This document shows positions 45,726-54,492 of a DNA stretch of 64,000 bases, piece after piece. The notes beneath the pieces were generated by a model. The model was not told the origin of the DNA. It saw nothing but the letters and a program-made list of their open reading frames with translations, and searched no databases. A program made the translations under genes and the position numbers. This stretch comes from Candidatus Poribacteria bacterium (GTDB taxonomy: Bacteria > Poribacteria > WGA-4E > WGA-3G), in the NCBI GenBank assembly GCA_022822085.1, contig JAJECK010000051.1:1-64000 (forward strand), given 5' to 3'. How positions within the stretch are numbered: the first letter of the stretch is position 1; every line of letters starts with the position of its first letter.

Positions 45726-46001
45726 ATGACAATTACAGTTTATATACCACCAAATATTGAAAAACAGTTAAACGAAAATATATCCAATGGCAATAAAGAT
45801 GCCGTGCGGCATTTGTTAGTAGATGCAATTGAACCGACGGTGGATGAATTAATGAATAACAAGCGACAGTATTCTGTTGAGGAATTACAGTCAATGTTAG
45901 ATCAGTTAATTGAAGAATTTATGGCATGTGTTGGTCCGGATGTGCCGCCATTGTTCGATTACGCGATCAGTCGTGAAGGCATTTATGCCGATCATTTATA
46001 A
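45726..46001 (+). CDS. Small RHH-like hypothetical protein
   Basis: The frame opens at 45684, but the ATG at 45726 has GAGGTGAGG upstream, giving a 91-residue protein. The start M-T-I-T-V-Y-I-P-P-N-I-E-K-Q-L resembles a ribbon-helix-helix strand and first helix, as in antitoxins; an acidic C-terminal half follows. No toxin gene is adjacent (46002-46060 is non-coding), so an orphan antitoxin-like or regulatory protein is only a suggestion. Confidence 0.5.
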   Translation: MTITVYIPPNIEKQLNENISNGNKDAVRHLLVDAIEPTVDELMNNKRQYSVEELQSMLDQLIEEFMACVGPDVPPLFDYAISREGIYADHL

Positions 46002-46060
46002 TCATGATTTTGACGATACACAGATGAAAATAGATAAGCAACGCAGCAAGTGAACACAAC

Positions 46061-46753
46061 ATGAGAATCATCACTTACATTTTGAAAATCATTCTGACAA
46101 TTTTTGTATTCTATCTAATACATGGAAATGCAACTGCTGTTACATGGCAAGATGACTTTGAAAGCGAATTAGAGGATAGTTGGCAACTTCAGGGAAGCGA
46201 TTCTACTTGGAAGATTGAACAGGGTTTTTTAAGAGCAAAAATTGAGACACAGAAACAGTGGCAAACTATCTTTGAACTTTACCAATTTATAGCATTCCCC
46301 GGACCATATAATAACATTACGATCAATATTGAAAACATTGGCGCATCTGGCGAAAACAGGATCGGTATTGCACTTGGAAAGCATTTCTTAAATGACGCTG
46401 GAGACATTGAAGAAACAGGATATTATCTGTTCTTTACAAACGATATGCAGGCATCAAGAAATGGTAAAGTGTTCCTCGGACCTGGTAGACGTTGGCACAC
46501 TGATGTACTCAACGAGATGGTGCTTCAATTTGGCAGTGGAAGATTTCAGTTGTTCGGTGATGGAGAATCTCGCTTGGATTTTATTGACGCGAACTTACCG
46601 ACAATTGATATTATCGGCTTTGTCTTCATTGCTTATGTTACAGATAGAGAGATTACTGATGATGCATGGGTGGAGAAGATTACCATATCTGGTTTGGCAG
46701 TATCCCCTAAAAACAAACTAACAACTATCTGGGGAAATTTGAAACAAGAATAG
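46061..46753 (+). CDS. Secreted jelly-roll protein with C-terminal WGxLK tag
   Basis: A 230-residue exported protein (signal peptide about 1-26, ending H-G-N-A-T-A). The body looks like a concanavalin/LamG-type jelly-roll: W-Q-D-D-F-E-S near the start, W-K-I-E-Q-G-F-L-R, then I-I-G-F near 181 and W-V-E-K-I-T-I-S-G. The end V-S-P-K-N-K-L-T-T-I-W-G-N-L-K carries the tag. It is a paralogue of 47630 and of the truncated 41730. Possibly binds surface glycans. Confidence 0.72.
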   Translation: MRIITYILKIILTIFVFYLIHGNATAVTWQDDFESELEDSWQLQGSDSTWKIEQGFLRAKIETQKQWQTIFELYQFIAFPGPYNNITINIENIGASGENRIGIALGKHFLNDAGDIEETGYYLFFTNDMQASRNGKVFLGPGRRWHTDVLNEMVLQFGSGRFQLFGDGESRLDFIDANLPTIDIIGFVFIAYVTDREITDDAWVEKITISGLAVSPKNKLTTIWGNLKQE

Positions 46754-46772
46754 TTCATAAAATAGGGAAATT

Positions 46773-47516
46773 ATGTTACGGAAGAATTTAGATATAATCT
46801 TTGATGTGTTTTTGCTATTCGTCGTTTTAGGTGTTGCATTTTGGGGCACCTTTGCGAAGGCAAAATTGAACCCGGGAGAACGCGCGGAACCTGCTGCATC
46901 AGGCGCATATTATAGAACACCCGGTAAAAACCGAAAGTGGTTCGGACCTGAAATAAACTCCTTAACGCTATGTGAAGGTGTCCATAATCCATACAATTAT
47001 CGTGGGTTTTTTAATATCATAGAAACCATTGAAAATGCGGTAGTATCTAAGTCGAGTATTGATGGCGCATTACACTGGTACAGGCGACAGAAATGGGAAT
47101 TTGCAGATGATGAGACACCTTGGGGCACAAATGTATCTTATATCACGCTCCATGACGACCTTGGATGGAGTGAGATTAGTTCTGGTGGGGGGACGACAGG
47201 CTATCCGTGGAGCGGGATTGAACGGCACTGGCGCGATGGCAACATCATCCGCGCACAAGCCTCTGTGATGGGATGGCGGCGATATTCACGGGGGAGAGAA
47301 CGATGGGTGTGTCCCATGTATTACAAAATAGGTGGATGGCAAGGTGAAAGTCTTGAAGTGAACTGCAGAACTCTGCGAACTTGGTTTCCACCCGACTGGA
47401 ATGTCTTAATACAGAAAGATGGTGATTTCGGTTCTCCTGTTGAGAGAAAACTCGGGGTAATCAGTCGGAAAGGGAAGCGAACAAACCGTTGGTACGATTG
47501 CATCAAGATCAGATGA
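46773..47516 (+). CDS. Hypothetical membrane-anchored protein
   Basis: A 247-residue protein with one N-terminal hydrophobic helix (about 9-27), probably a signal anchor, followed by a Trp-, Gly- and Arg-rich outside domain (W-G-T-N-V-S, W-R-R-Y-S-R-G-R-E-R-W). No recognised family and no C-terminal tag. It starts 19 bases after the jelly-roll gene, so the two may share a transcript. Confidence 0.5.
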   Translation: MLRKNLDIIFDVFLLFVVLGVAFWGTFAKAKLNPGERAEPAASGAYYRTPGKNRKWFGPEINSLTLCEGVHNPYNYRGFFNIIETIENAVVSKSSIDGALHWYRRQKWEFADDETPWGTNVSYITLHDDLGWSEISSGGGTTGYPWSGIERHWRDGNIIRAQASVMGWRRYSRGRERWVCPMYYKIGGWQGESLEVNCRTLRTWFPPDWNVLIQKDGDFGSPVERKLGVISRKGKRTNRWYDCIKIR

Positions 47517-47629
47517 AGTGCATCAATAAAATAAGTTGATACCTCTCTGTATAGGAGTGATCCTTAATTCGCAAATAAACACACTTATCTCAATGGCGTT
47601 ACTTTACTTTCATCAGTAACAGGAATACG

Positions 47630-48328
47630 ATGCAAACCATTTTAAGATTATTGACACCCATTATTATCATAGTCGGCAGTGTGGTGTCGCTATCTGCGGA
47701 TATCTGGCACGATGACTTTGATGCAGATAATCCAGATGCGTGGAACATTGTAGGGAACGATGATGTGTGGCAAGTTGAAGATGGATTTTTGCGTATTACC
47801 GTGGATCGTGAGTGGGCGGTTAGATACGACCTTTACCAACTGACCGCATTTGAGTCGCCATATCGGGACTTTTCTATTATCATAAAGAATATCGGTGGCG
47901 ATAAAATACGGCTCGGTTTCTGCGTTGGACGTCGTTTCCCTGACACACCAAAAGAAGACCCGTTTTTTTATGTGTTCTTTACAGATGAGATTAGGGCAAG
48001 ACGGTTTGATGGTAAAGGGAGTAGCCATCCTTTTCATAGCAGATTGTCCAGAGAACCTCGCACTCGGTGGGATACAGATGTACTGCATACGATGGAGTTG
48101 CATTTTAATTCTGGTTTATTTCTTCTGTTCGCTGATGGTGAATTTCGGGCCAAATTTCAAGATCGGAACTTCAACCGTATTGATACACTTGGGTTTGTTG
48201 TAGAAGGTATCAATATTGCCAATGAATGGGTTGGAAATGGATGGGTAGATTCGTTTTCTATTTCTGGGCTCAATGTTACGCCAGAGGTAAAAGTGACCTC
48301 AACCTGGGCACAACTTAAAAGAAGATAA
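47630..48328 (+). CDS. Secreted jelly-roll protein with C-terminal WAxLK tag
   Basis: A 232-residue paralogue of 46061. Signal peptide about 1-23 (V-V-S-L-S-A). The body has W-H-D-D-F-D-A-D, V-E-D-G-F-L-R and W-V-D-S-F-S-I-S-G. The tail is V-T-P-E-V-K-V-T-S-T-W-A-Q-L-K, in which the usual Gly is Ala. The stop overlaps a possible ATG of the next gene by one base. Confidence 0.72.
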   Translation: MQTILRLLTPIIIIVGSVVSLSADIWHDDFDADNPDAWNIVGNDDVWQVEDGFLRITVDREWAVRYDLYQLTAFESPYRDFSIIIKNIGGDKIRLGFCVGRRFPDTPKEDPFFYVFFTDEIRARRFDGKGSSHPFHSRLSREPRTRWDTDVLHTMELHFNSGLFLLFADGEFRAKFQDRNFNRIDTLGFVVEGINIANEWVGNGWVDSFSISGLNVTPEVKVTSTWAQLKRR

Positions 48329-48399
48329 TGTATAGTTATCCAAGTCAATCTCAAGATGATGGACAAAATAGTTCCGAACTCAGAACTTTGCGGCAAATA

Positions 48400-48834
48400 A
48401 TGAAGGAATTATTTATTGTCTGTATTTGGGTTAGTTTTGGAGCCGTAACGATTTGGGGGGCAGATGGATTTGGATTTCTCTCTACCCCCCAACATGTTCA
48501 AAGTCATCCGGCACTTCAAGTCGATTTCCCCGCCGTTTACAAGATTTGGAAACAGAAACAGGCTGTATTTGTGGACGCGCGTTCTGCTGCACACTTTAGA
48601 CGGGGACATATTCCGGGGGCAATAAATGTGCCTATCAACCGAATTGTCCTGCACCTAAAAGATTTACCAACAGATAAAGAAACTCCCTTGATTACATATT
48701 GCGGCAGCATCGTCTGTCCAAATGCCTATCAGTTGATGAATGTGCTATTGGGACATGGTTACCGAGATGTCCGGTTTTTCCCGCGGGGTTTGCGAGGGTG
48801 GCAGGCGTTAGGACACCCATTAGGAACAGAATGA
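48400..48834 (+). CDS. Exported rhodanese-domain protein
   Basis: The frame opens at 48328, but the ATG at 48400 begins a signal-like sequence (L-F-I-V-C-I-W-V-S-F-G-A-V), giving 144 residues. The rhodanese domain has V-D-A-R-S-A-A-H-F-R-R-G-H-I-P-G-A and the active-site Cys in I-T-Y-C-G-S. It probably moves sulfane sulfur outside the cytoplasm. Its stop overlaps the start of the DoxX/MauE-like gene (ATGA), so the two are likely coupled. Confidence 0.75.
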   Translation: MKELFIVCIWVSFGAVTIWGADGFGFLSTPQHVQSHPALQVDFPAVYKIWKQKQAVFVDARSAAHFRRGHIPGAINVPINRIVLHLKDLPTDKETPLITYCGSIVCPNAYQLMNVLLGHGYRDVRFFPRGLRGWQALGHPLGTE

Positions 48835-49328
48835 CAATGCCATCAATGCTGATAACATGTCTACGAATATTGCTCGGGGCAATTCTGTTTTTTGCTGGAA
48901 TCGCGAAAATTTCAAATTTCGGTGCTTTTGTTATCAATGTAGACAGTTATCAGATGCTACCGACAGGATTTGTCAAACCTATAAGTTATCTGCTTGTTTC
49001 TGCTGAGATTACATTAGGAATTACGTTAATCATTGGCTATTTTTCAACAGGTGCATGTATATTGTCTTCCCTCCTTTTTCTGATATTTGCATTAGTATTG
49101 GCGAATGCAGTATGGAGAAAATTACCGATAACAGATTGCGGATGTGGTAATTTTCTCTTTAGTCTATTAGATATATTAGGACTTCAGATTTCAACAACAG
49201 TTAACTGGAAAACAGTGTTTATGGATATTATCCTTGCTGCAGTAAGTTTTGGTATCGTCATTTCACCACATCAAGGATATGGTCTGGAATCGCTGATGAC
49301 GAAAATGGGAGAAAGCAAAGTATCGTAA
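48831..49328 (+). CDS. DoxX/MauE-like membrane protein
   Basis: From the ATG at 48831, which overlaps the previous stop, this is a 165-residue protein with four membrane helices (about 3-20, 45-65, 72-92 and 125-143) and a C-G-C motif in D-C-G-C-G-N. MauE-type proteins help thiol/disulfide maturation. The frame upstream to 48699 is only the other frame of the rhodanese gene. The coupling to a rhodanese suggests a small thiol or sulfur-handling unit. Confidence 0.75.
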   Translation: MTMPSMLITCLRILLGAILFFAGIAKISNFGAFVINVDSYQMLPTGFVKPISYLLVSAEITLGITLIIGYFSTGACILSSLLFLIFALVLANAVWRKLPITDCGCGNFLFSLLDILGLQISTTVNWKTVFMDIILAAVSFGIVISPHQGYGLESLMTKMGESKVS

Positions 49329-49391
49329 CAGAGTAATACCCTTATGTGTCAACTTAAGTATCAATTAACAACAATCCCCACACCATCGGCC

Positions 49392-49415
49392 GCTGGCGAG
49401 GTTTCCTAACCTCGC
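49392..49415 (+). repeat. GGCGAGG hairpin repeat, third copy
   Basis: GCTGGCGAGGTTTCCTAACC then TCGC: the core hairpin of the element family at 11821 and 44367. Partial copy. Confidence 0.6.
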
Positions 49416-49521
49416 TAATGTCCAGGTAATTATGGATTTAACTATAATTGACATCTATGCGACAAGAGACATTCACTTATACCAATTCTAAGTGATCTAT
49501 TACCATTATGGCATTTTCGTC

Positions 49522-49549
49522 TGTCGGGTTGAGCTTGCGAAACCCGACA
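49522..49549. repeat. Hairpin repeat, possible terminator
   Basis: TGTCGGGTT and AACCCGACA form a 9-bp stem with a 10-base loop. It sits between the plus-strand DoxX/MauE-like gene and the converging enolase-superfamily gene. No T run follows, so it may be a repeat rather than a terminator. Confidence 0.5.
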
Positions 49550-49646
49550 CGTCTTTGTTGTCCGGTTTCACAATCTCAACCCATCTAAAAAACATTGCTA
49601 TATAATCATGTAGAAATGGTATTACATGTAATCTGTGAGATATACA

Positions 49647-50732
49647 CTAATAATCAGCAACAGAGCCATCTGCTAAGCGAGCATTCGGCCAGTTAAATCT
49701 GCTTCCTTTTTTGCTGATTTCAATAACCTTTGCCTCATCTACTTCAACCCCTAAGCCTGGGCCTTCTGGCAGTGACACATAACCTTCATCATCCATTTCC
49801 CATGTCTTGTGAGCTGGTAGCCGGCTATCATAAGCTTCGTGTATGAGGAAAAACGGAACTGATGCAGACAGGTGAAAACTTGCTGTGAGACCGAGATAGG
49901 ACATAGTACAGTGTGGTGCTATCGGCACGTGGTGTGCTTCTGCAAGTGCAGCGACTTTTTTAACTTGTGTAATGCCGCCACCGTGTCCAACATCGGGTTG
50001 AAGTATGTCAATAACTTGTGCTTCAAGTATTTCTCGGACTTCCCAAATTGTGCGGTCACGTTCTCCTGTTGCTAATGGAACAGGAACAAATTCCCGTACC
50101 CTTCGCATAACTTCAATGTTCCCGGGAACCCATGCTTCCTCAAGAAAGAGTAGATCATCGGCTTTGAGATGTCCTGCAAATTGCTTGACTACAGGTGGTG
50201 GCATGCAGCTATGTGCATCATACATCACTGCTCCATCCGAACCGACCTTCTCCCGGGCATCATGGATACGTTGCACCATATTTGCGATCTCATCGGGTGT
50301 TCCTGCAAACGATTTTGTGCCGCCCCCTCCCGTTTTAATCGCCTTCGGACTCGGATATTTCCATATTTTATCTCGACAGGGTCCACCTAATAGACGATAG
50401 ACCGGTACCCCCCACAGTTTTCCCGCAATATCCCACAACGCCATATCAATAGCGGAAATAGTATGCACCATCAATCCACCGCCGCGAATATTGCGATGTG
50501 CACGATACATCCGTTGCCAATGATGTTCAATGCGGGTCGGGTTTTCATTCATAATCAGTTCAGAGAGGGAACGTGCCAATTCACAGGTGACTTGCGTCTC
50601 CATGTTGTTGATTTCACCCCAACCAGTAACGTCCATGTTGGTTTCAATTTTGACGTAAGCTTTCTCACCCATTGGGAAAGCTTCAAGGTTCGTCACTCTA
50701 ATTTGCGATCCTTTATCTTCATATTCTGCCAT
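49647..50732 (-). CDS. Enolase-superfamily sugar-acid dehydratase
   Basis: A 361-residue mandelate racemase/muconate lactonizing-type protein. The metal ligands are in Y-D-A-H-S (Asp, with the D-x-H acid/base His), L-E-E-A-W (Glu) and T-G-E-R-D (Glu). The second His is in I-A-P-H-C-T. This D-x-H plus C-terminal His pattern is that of the galactonate/gluconate/mannonate dehydratase group, which remove water from aldonic acids. The exact sugar is unknown. It is a single gene, divergent from CotH across a 260-base gap that holds no clear promoter. Confidence 0.85.
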   Translation of the reverse strand: MAEYEDKGSQIRVTNLEAFPMGEKAYVKIETNMDVTGWGEINNMETQVTCELARSLSELIMNENPTRIEHHWQRMYRAHRNIRGGGLMVHTISAIDMALWDIAGKLWGVPVYRLLGGPCRDKIWKYPSPKAIKTGGGGTKSFAGTPDEIANMVQRIHDAREKVGSDGAVMYDAHSCMPPPVVKQFAGHLKADDLLFLEEAWVPGNIEVMRRVREFVPVPLATGERDRTIWEVREILEAQVIDILQPDVGHGGGITQVKKVAALAEAHHVPIAPHCTMSYLGLTASFHLSASVPFFLIHEAYDSRLPAHKTWEMDDEGYVSLPEGPGLGVEVDEAKVIEISKKGSRFNWPNARLADGSVADY

Positions 50733-50992
50733 TGTGATAACTTCCTTTCAATATTTTGTGCATAAGTTTTCCATAATTTCTGTTGTTTGTCAACTATTTC
50801 ATAAAAGATCCGCACTATTCATTTGCATTTTCCTTATATAGTCTGATATACTTATTGCTATCAAATAATAGCACAATTTGTCAATGATGGAACAATCTTT
50901 CCTAATATCTCGTTCCAGACAATAAACACCACGTATTTAACAAAATATCGCCTGTTTCCAGTATATTCCCGCTACTATTCAAAATGAGATAA

Positions 50993-52489
50993 TTGATGTC
51001 TATGCACCCATTTCAAAAGACCACACTGATGCTTCTATGTAGCATTGTCCTGTCCGTTCTCGTAGGATGTTTTACTGATACACCCAAAAAATCCTCTCAA
51101 TCAGAAACACCTATAAATCGCTGGGAATTCCAATCCCGCAGAAATGTGCAGAACCGTCAAGATTACCGATATCGACAGGCACCTGTAAATATCCCTTGGC
51201 CACATACATCTAATTTGCCGATTGTTATTATTGATACAAATAGCAGATGGATTCCAGATGAACCTAAGATACCGGCAAAGATGACAATAATCTATGATGA
51301 ATCTGGTGGTAGAAACTCCATGGACAAACCGCATATACATTTTGAAGGAAAAATCGGCATAGAACTCAGAGGACAAACATCCCGTGGATTTCCGAAAAGA
51401 CAATACGGTTTTGAATTTCAAGACCGTAAAGGTAATGACATAGATGTATCTATACTACAACTACCGACAGGATCGGATTGGGTGTTGAACGGACCTTATT
51501 CAGATAAAACGCTCATGCGTAACTATTTAGCTTATGAGTTCAGCAATAGAATTGGTAGATACGCATGCAGGACCAAATTTGTTGAAGTATTTCTGAACAC
51601 TTATGGTGATAAAAAAATCCAAGCGAAACATTATGTCGGTGTATACCTGTTGATAGAAAGGATAGCACGTGGAAAAGAACGGGTGCCTATTCAATCGTTA
51701 ACACCTGACCAAAACACACTACCCGAAATCACTGGTGGATATATCCTCAAGATTGATAAAATGGACCCGAAAGAGACTTTTTTCTATACTCGCCGCGGCA
51801 CACACCTTGCCCATGTCTATCCGAAAGGACACCGGATGTCTTACTCTCAGAGAGCGTGGATAAAGAACTATATGAGTGAATTTGAGACTGTTTTAGCTGG
51901 ACCGAATTTTAAAGACAAAGAGACGGGATATGCAAAATATATTGATATAGATTCTTTTATAGATCATTTTATCATCAATGAGATGTTCAAAAATACAGAT
52001 GGATTTCGCTACAGTGCATATATGTATAAGGACAGGAATGGAAAACTCATGACGGGCCCAGTTTGGGATTTCAATTTGTCTATGGGAAATACCGTTTTCC
52101 ACAACGGTTGGGAGACCGATAGTTGGCTCATTTATACAAACCCTGTACCTTTCTGGTGGCATAGACTGCTGCAAGATGAAAACTTCAAACAGAAACTTGT
52201 TAGGAAGTGGAAAACACTGCGAAAAGATGAACTTGCGACTACAACAATTTTTGATGAAATTGATCTAACAGTGGCATATTTGTCAGAAGCACAAAAACGA
52301 AACTTCCAGAGATGGCGAGTGTTTGGACGGGTGATTTTCGGCAATCGCGGTCCGGGACGACTTACCTATCAAGGTGAAGTGGACGATATGAAAGTTTGGT
52401 TGGAGAAACGCCTGGAATGGATGGATAAGAATATAGAATTGTTGCCGTTAAAGTATCAGTACCGCCCTCAGTACCGACGCAGGTATTAA
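50993..52489 (+). CDS. CotH kinase family lipoprotein
   Basis: A 498-residue protein with a lipobox (V-L-V-G-C) near residue 26. The CotH kinase core follows: E-L-R-G-Q-T-S-R-G-F-P-K, K-R-Q-Y-G-F-E, L-M-R-N-Y-L-A-Y-E, V-G-V-Y-L-L-I-E-R, G-Y-I-L-K-I-D-K and G-P-V-W-D-F-N-L-S-M-G-N near 360. CotH proteins are atypical secreted kinases that phosphorylate coat or cell-surface proteins. Here it is probably on the outer face of a membrane. Its target is not shown by the context. Confidence 0.85.
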   Translation: MMSMHPFQKTTLMLLCSIVLSVLVGCFTDTPKKSSQSETPINRWEFQSRRNVQNRQDYRYRQAPVNIPWPHTSNLPIVIIDTNSRWIPDEPKIPAKMTIIYDESGGRNSMDKPHIHFEGKIGIELRGQTSRGFPKRQYGFEFQDRKGNDIDVSILQLPTGSDWVLNGPYSDKTLMRNYLAYEFSNRIGRYACRTKFVEVFLNTYGDKKIQAKHYVGVYLLIERIARGKERVPIQSLTPDQNTLPEITGGYILKIDKMDPKETFFYTRRGTHLAHVYPKGHRMSYSQRAWIKNYMSEFETVLAGPNFKDKETGYAKYIDIDSFIDHFIINEMFKNTDGFRYSAYMYKDRNGKLMTGPVWDFNLSMGNTVFHNGWETDSWLIYTNPVPFWWHRLLQDENFKQKLVRKWKTLRKDELATTTIFDEIDLTVAYLSEAQKRNFQRWRVFGRVIFGNRGPGRLTYQGEVDDMKVWLEKRLEWMDKNIELLPLKYQYRPQYRRRY

Positions 52490-52707
52490 CAGAATAGGCA
52501 CTCATACAAGTGTGGCATATAATTATTTCATTAATTCACAATAGAATTATGCAACCATTTCATGTCAAGACGAGTCATTATAATCAGTAGAAGCGGAAGT
52601 TCGGTATATGTAATTTTTGGAGATTTGAATTCTGCTGACTGGTTCACACTAATCCTTGACATCTTAACATTGCATACGTTAAAATATGTGAAGTGGGAGG
52701 TAAGGAC

Positions 52708-53349
52708 ATGGCTTTTAGCGATTTCAAAACGATTTCAGAAGTGCTTGAAAAATTCAGAATCACATACACAGTCCAAGATTTTGTCCAAATTGACAATGCT
52801 TCGTGTACTCCATCTGAACAATTTTTGGAAGAATTTGAGTTTTGTACGCAACATATTGATATTTATGCCTCTGAGGCAGCACGATGTGAGACGATTATAT
52901 TTCCGATTTTAAAAGAGGTGTACAAACCTTATGCCAAAGACTACGCACTCTGGATTAAGAAAGCCATCTCCTACGATGAAACACTAAACGGAACTCCAGA
53001 TTATCTGATCGCTACAAGGTCTGAATTAGGGCTACCTGTTGTCGGAATACCGCTGATTGTCCTTGTTGAAGCTAAGAAGAACGATTTTGATATGGGGTGG
53101 GGACAATGCATCGCAGAGATGCTCGCTGCACAAAAAATAAATGGCGATCCCGATACACATGTCTATGGCATTGTAAGCGATGGAACAAACTGGGAATTTG
53201 GACTACTTTATGGTGATAACTTCACTAGAAATAGAATAGGTGCGTCAATGCACAATTTACCCCAGTTATTTGGAGCAATTGACACTGTGTTCAAAGCGGG
53301 TTGCAATGGACAGCACACAAATACATCACAGGAGAACTCTTCCGAATAA
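52708..53349 (+). CDS. PD-(D/E)xK nuclease-like protein
   Basis: A 213-residue protein from the ATG at 52708 (GGGAGG at 52695-52700). It has the core of PD-(D/E)xK nucleases: G-T-P-D-Y-L-I-A, then I-V-L-V-E-A-K-K, and a Q-C-I-A-E-M-L-A-A-Q helix, as in type I-like restriction and archaeal-type nucleases. The rest fits a single-domain protein. It lies alone between CotH and the MoxR operon; a methyltransferase is not adjacent. Substrate unknown. Confidence 0.7.
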   Translation: MAFSDFKTISEVLEKFRITYTVQDFVQIDNASCTPSEQFLEEFEFCTQHIDIYASEAARCETIIFPILKEVYKPYAKDYALWIKKAISYDETLNGTPDYLIATRSELGLPVVGIPLIVLVEAKKNDFDMGWGQCIAEMLAAQKINGDPDTHVYGIVSDGTNWEFGLLYGDNFTRNRIGASMHNLPQLFGAIDTVFKAGCNGQHTNTSQENSSE

Positions 53350-53469
53350 CAAACGTCAATTTATCATCTTGAAACCTATAAACCTTTCTTCAGACAATTT
53401 TAGTCGTTTAAAGTCAAACCTACAACTAAATTGAAAAAAATTAACAATCATAAATGATAAAGGATTCTA

Positions 53470-54489
53470 ATGCAAACACCACAACACGTTGACCAAATGG
53501 ATGCAGATGACGTTGCTGCAATTGATGAATTGCGTGATGTCTACGCTCAGTTAAAACAATCCCTTGCCAAAATTATCATCGGTCAGGAACAAGTGATAGA
53601 AAACTTATCAATCTGTCTATTTTCACAAGGACATGCGCTACTTATGGGTGTCCCCGGATTAGCAAAAACGCTTTTAGTCCGGAAATTTGCTGAAACGATG
53701 GCACTGATGTTTAGCCGTATTCAGTTTACGCCTGACCTTATGCCGATGGACATCACAGGAACTGATATCCTCCAAGAAATCCCTGGCGGCAGACGCGAAT
53801 TTGAGTTTGTTAAGGGACCGCTTTTTGCCAACCTAATCCTCGCTGATGAGATCAACCGCGCTCCTTCCAAAACGCAAGCAGCGATGCTTGAAGCGATGCA
53901 GGAACACAAAATTACGGTAATCGGTAGAACCTATCAATTAGATCCGCCCTTCTTCGTATTGGCAACCCAAAATCCAATTGAGCAGGAAGGGACATATCCG
54001 CTACCAGAGGCACAATTAGACCGATTCATGTTCAGAATTGAGGTGGATTATCCAGAACGTTCTGAAGAGATTGAAATTGCTCGGACAACAACCGGCATGG
54101 CTCTACCAGAGTTAGACCACGTTCTCACGGGGGAACATGTGATTGCGTTTCAAAATCTCGTCCGTCGTGTACCGGTATCTGAGCATATCTATGAATTCGC
54201 AGTTGATTTAGCACGTAGTACGCGTCCCAAAAGTGATGCTGCCCCTGATTGGCTAAAGCCGCTTGTTTCTTGGGGGGCTGGTCCCCGGGCTGTTCAATAC
54301 CTAATCCTCGGTGCCAAGGCACGGGCAGCACTCAGTGGGAGTTATATGGCGCGCCTTGAAGATGTAGTCGCAGTAGCAAATCCGGTACTCAGCCACCGCG
54401 TTATCACATCCTTTGCTGCCGAATCCGAAAATATAACAAGCCAAGATATCGTTGAACGTCTCGTTGAAGAGTTGTCTGAGCAGGGGTAA
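53470..54489 (+). CDS. MoxR-family AAA+ ATPase
   Basis: A 339-residue MoxR ATPase. Walker A is G-V-P-G-L-A-K-T, Walker B is L-I-L-A-D-E-I-N-R-A, and the sensor I stretch A-T-Q-N-P-I-E-Q-E-G-T-Y-P-L-P-E-A-Q-L-D follows. MoxR proteins act as chaperones for von Willebrand (VWA) proteins, usually encoded next door. It starts the operon with a DUF58 gene (3 bases later) and two VWA proteins. Confidence 0.93.
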   Translation: MQTPQHVDQMDADDVAAIDELRDVYAQLKQSLAKIIIGQEQVIENLSICLFSQGHALLMGVPGLAKTLLVRKFAETMALMFSRIQFTPDLMPMDITGTDILQEIPGGRREFEFVKGPLFANLILADEINRAPSKTQAAMLEAMQEHKITVIGRTYQLDPPFFVLATQNPIEQEGTYPLPEAQLDRFMFRIEVDYPERSEEIEIARTTTGMALPELDHVLTGEHVIAFQNLVRRVPVSEHIYEFAVDLARSTRPKSDAAPDWLKPLVSWGAGPRAVQYLILGAKARAALSGSYMARLEDVVAVANPVLSHRVITSFAAESENITSQDIVERLVEELSEQG

Positions 54490-54492
54490 ACT

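Noticed and set aside
48699-48830. An N-terminal extension of the DoxX/MauE-like protein
   Set aside because: This stretch is the other frame of the rhodanese gene; the ATG at 48831 overlapping the rhodanese stop starts a normal membrane protein.
50733-50992. Divergent promoter between the dehydratase and CotH genes
   Set aside because: AT-rich with several TATA-like stretches but no hexamer pair with proper spacing in either direction.
52562-52912. A 116-codon plus-strand frame
   Set aside because: It overlaps the PD-(D/E)xK gene in another frame, has no ribosome binding site, and the other frame carries the nuclease motifs.
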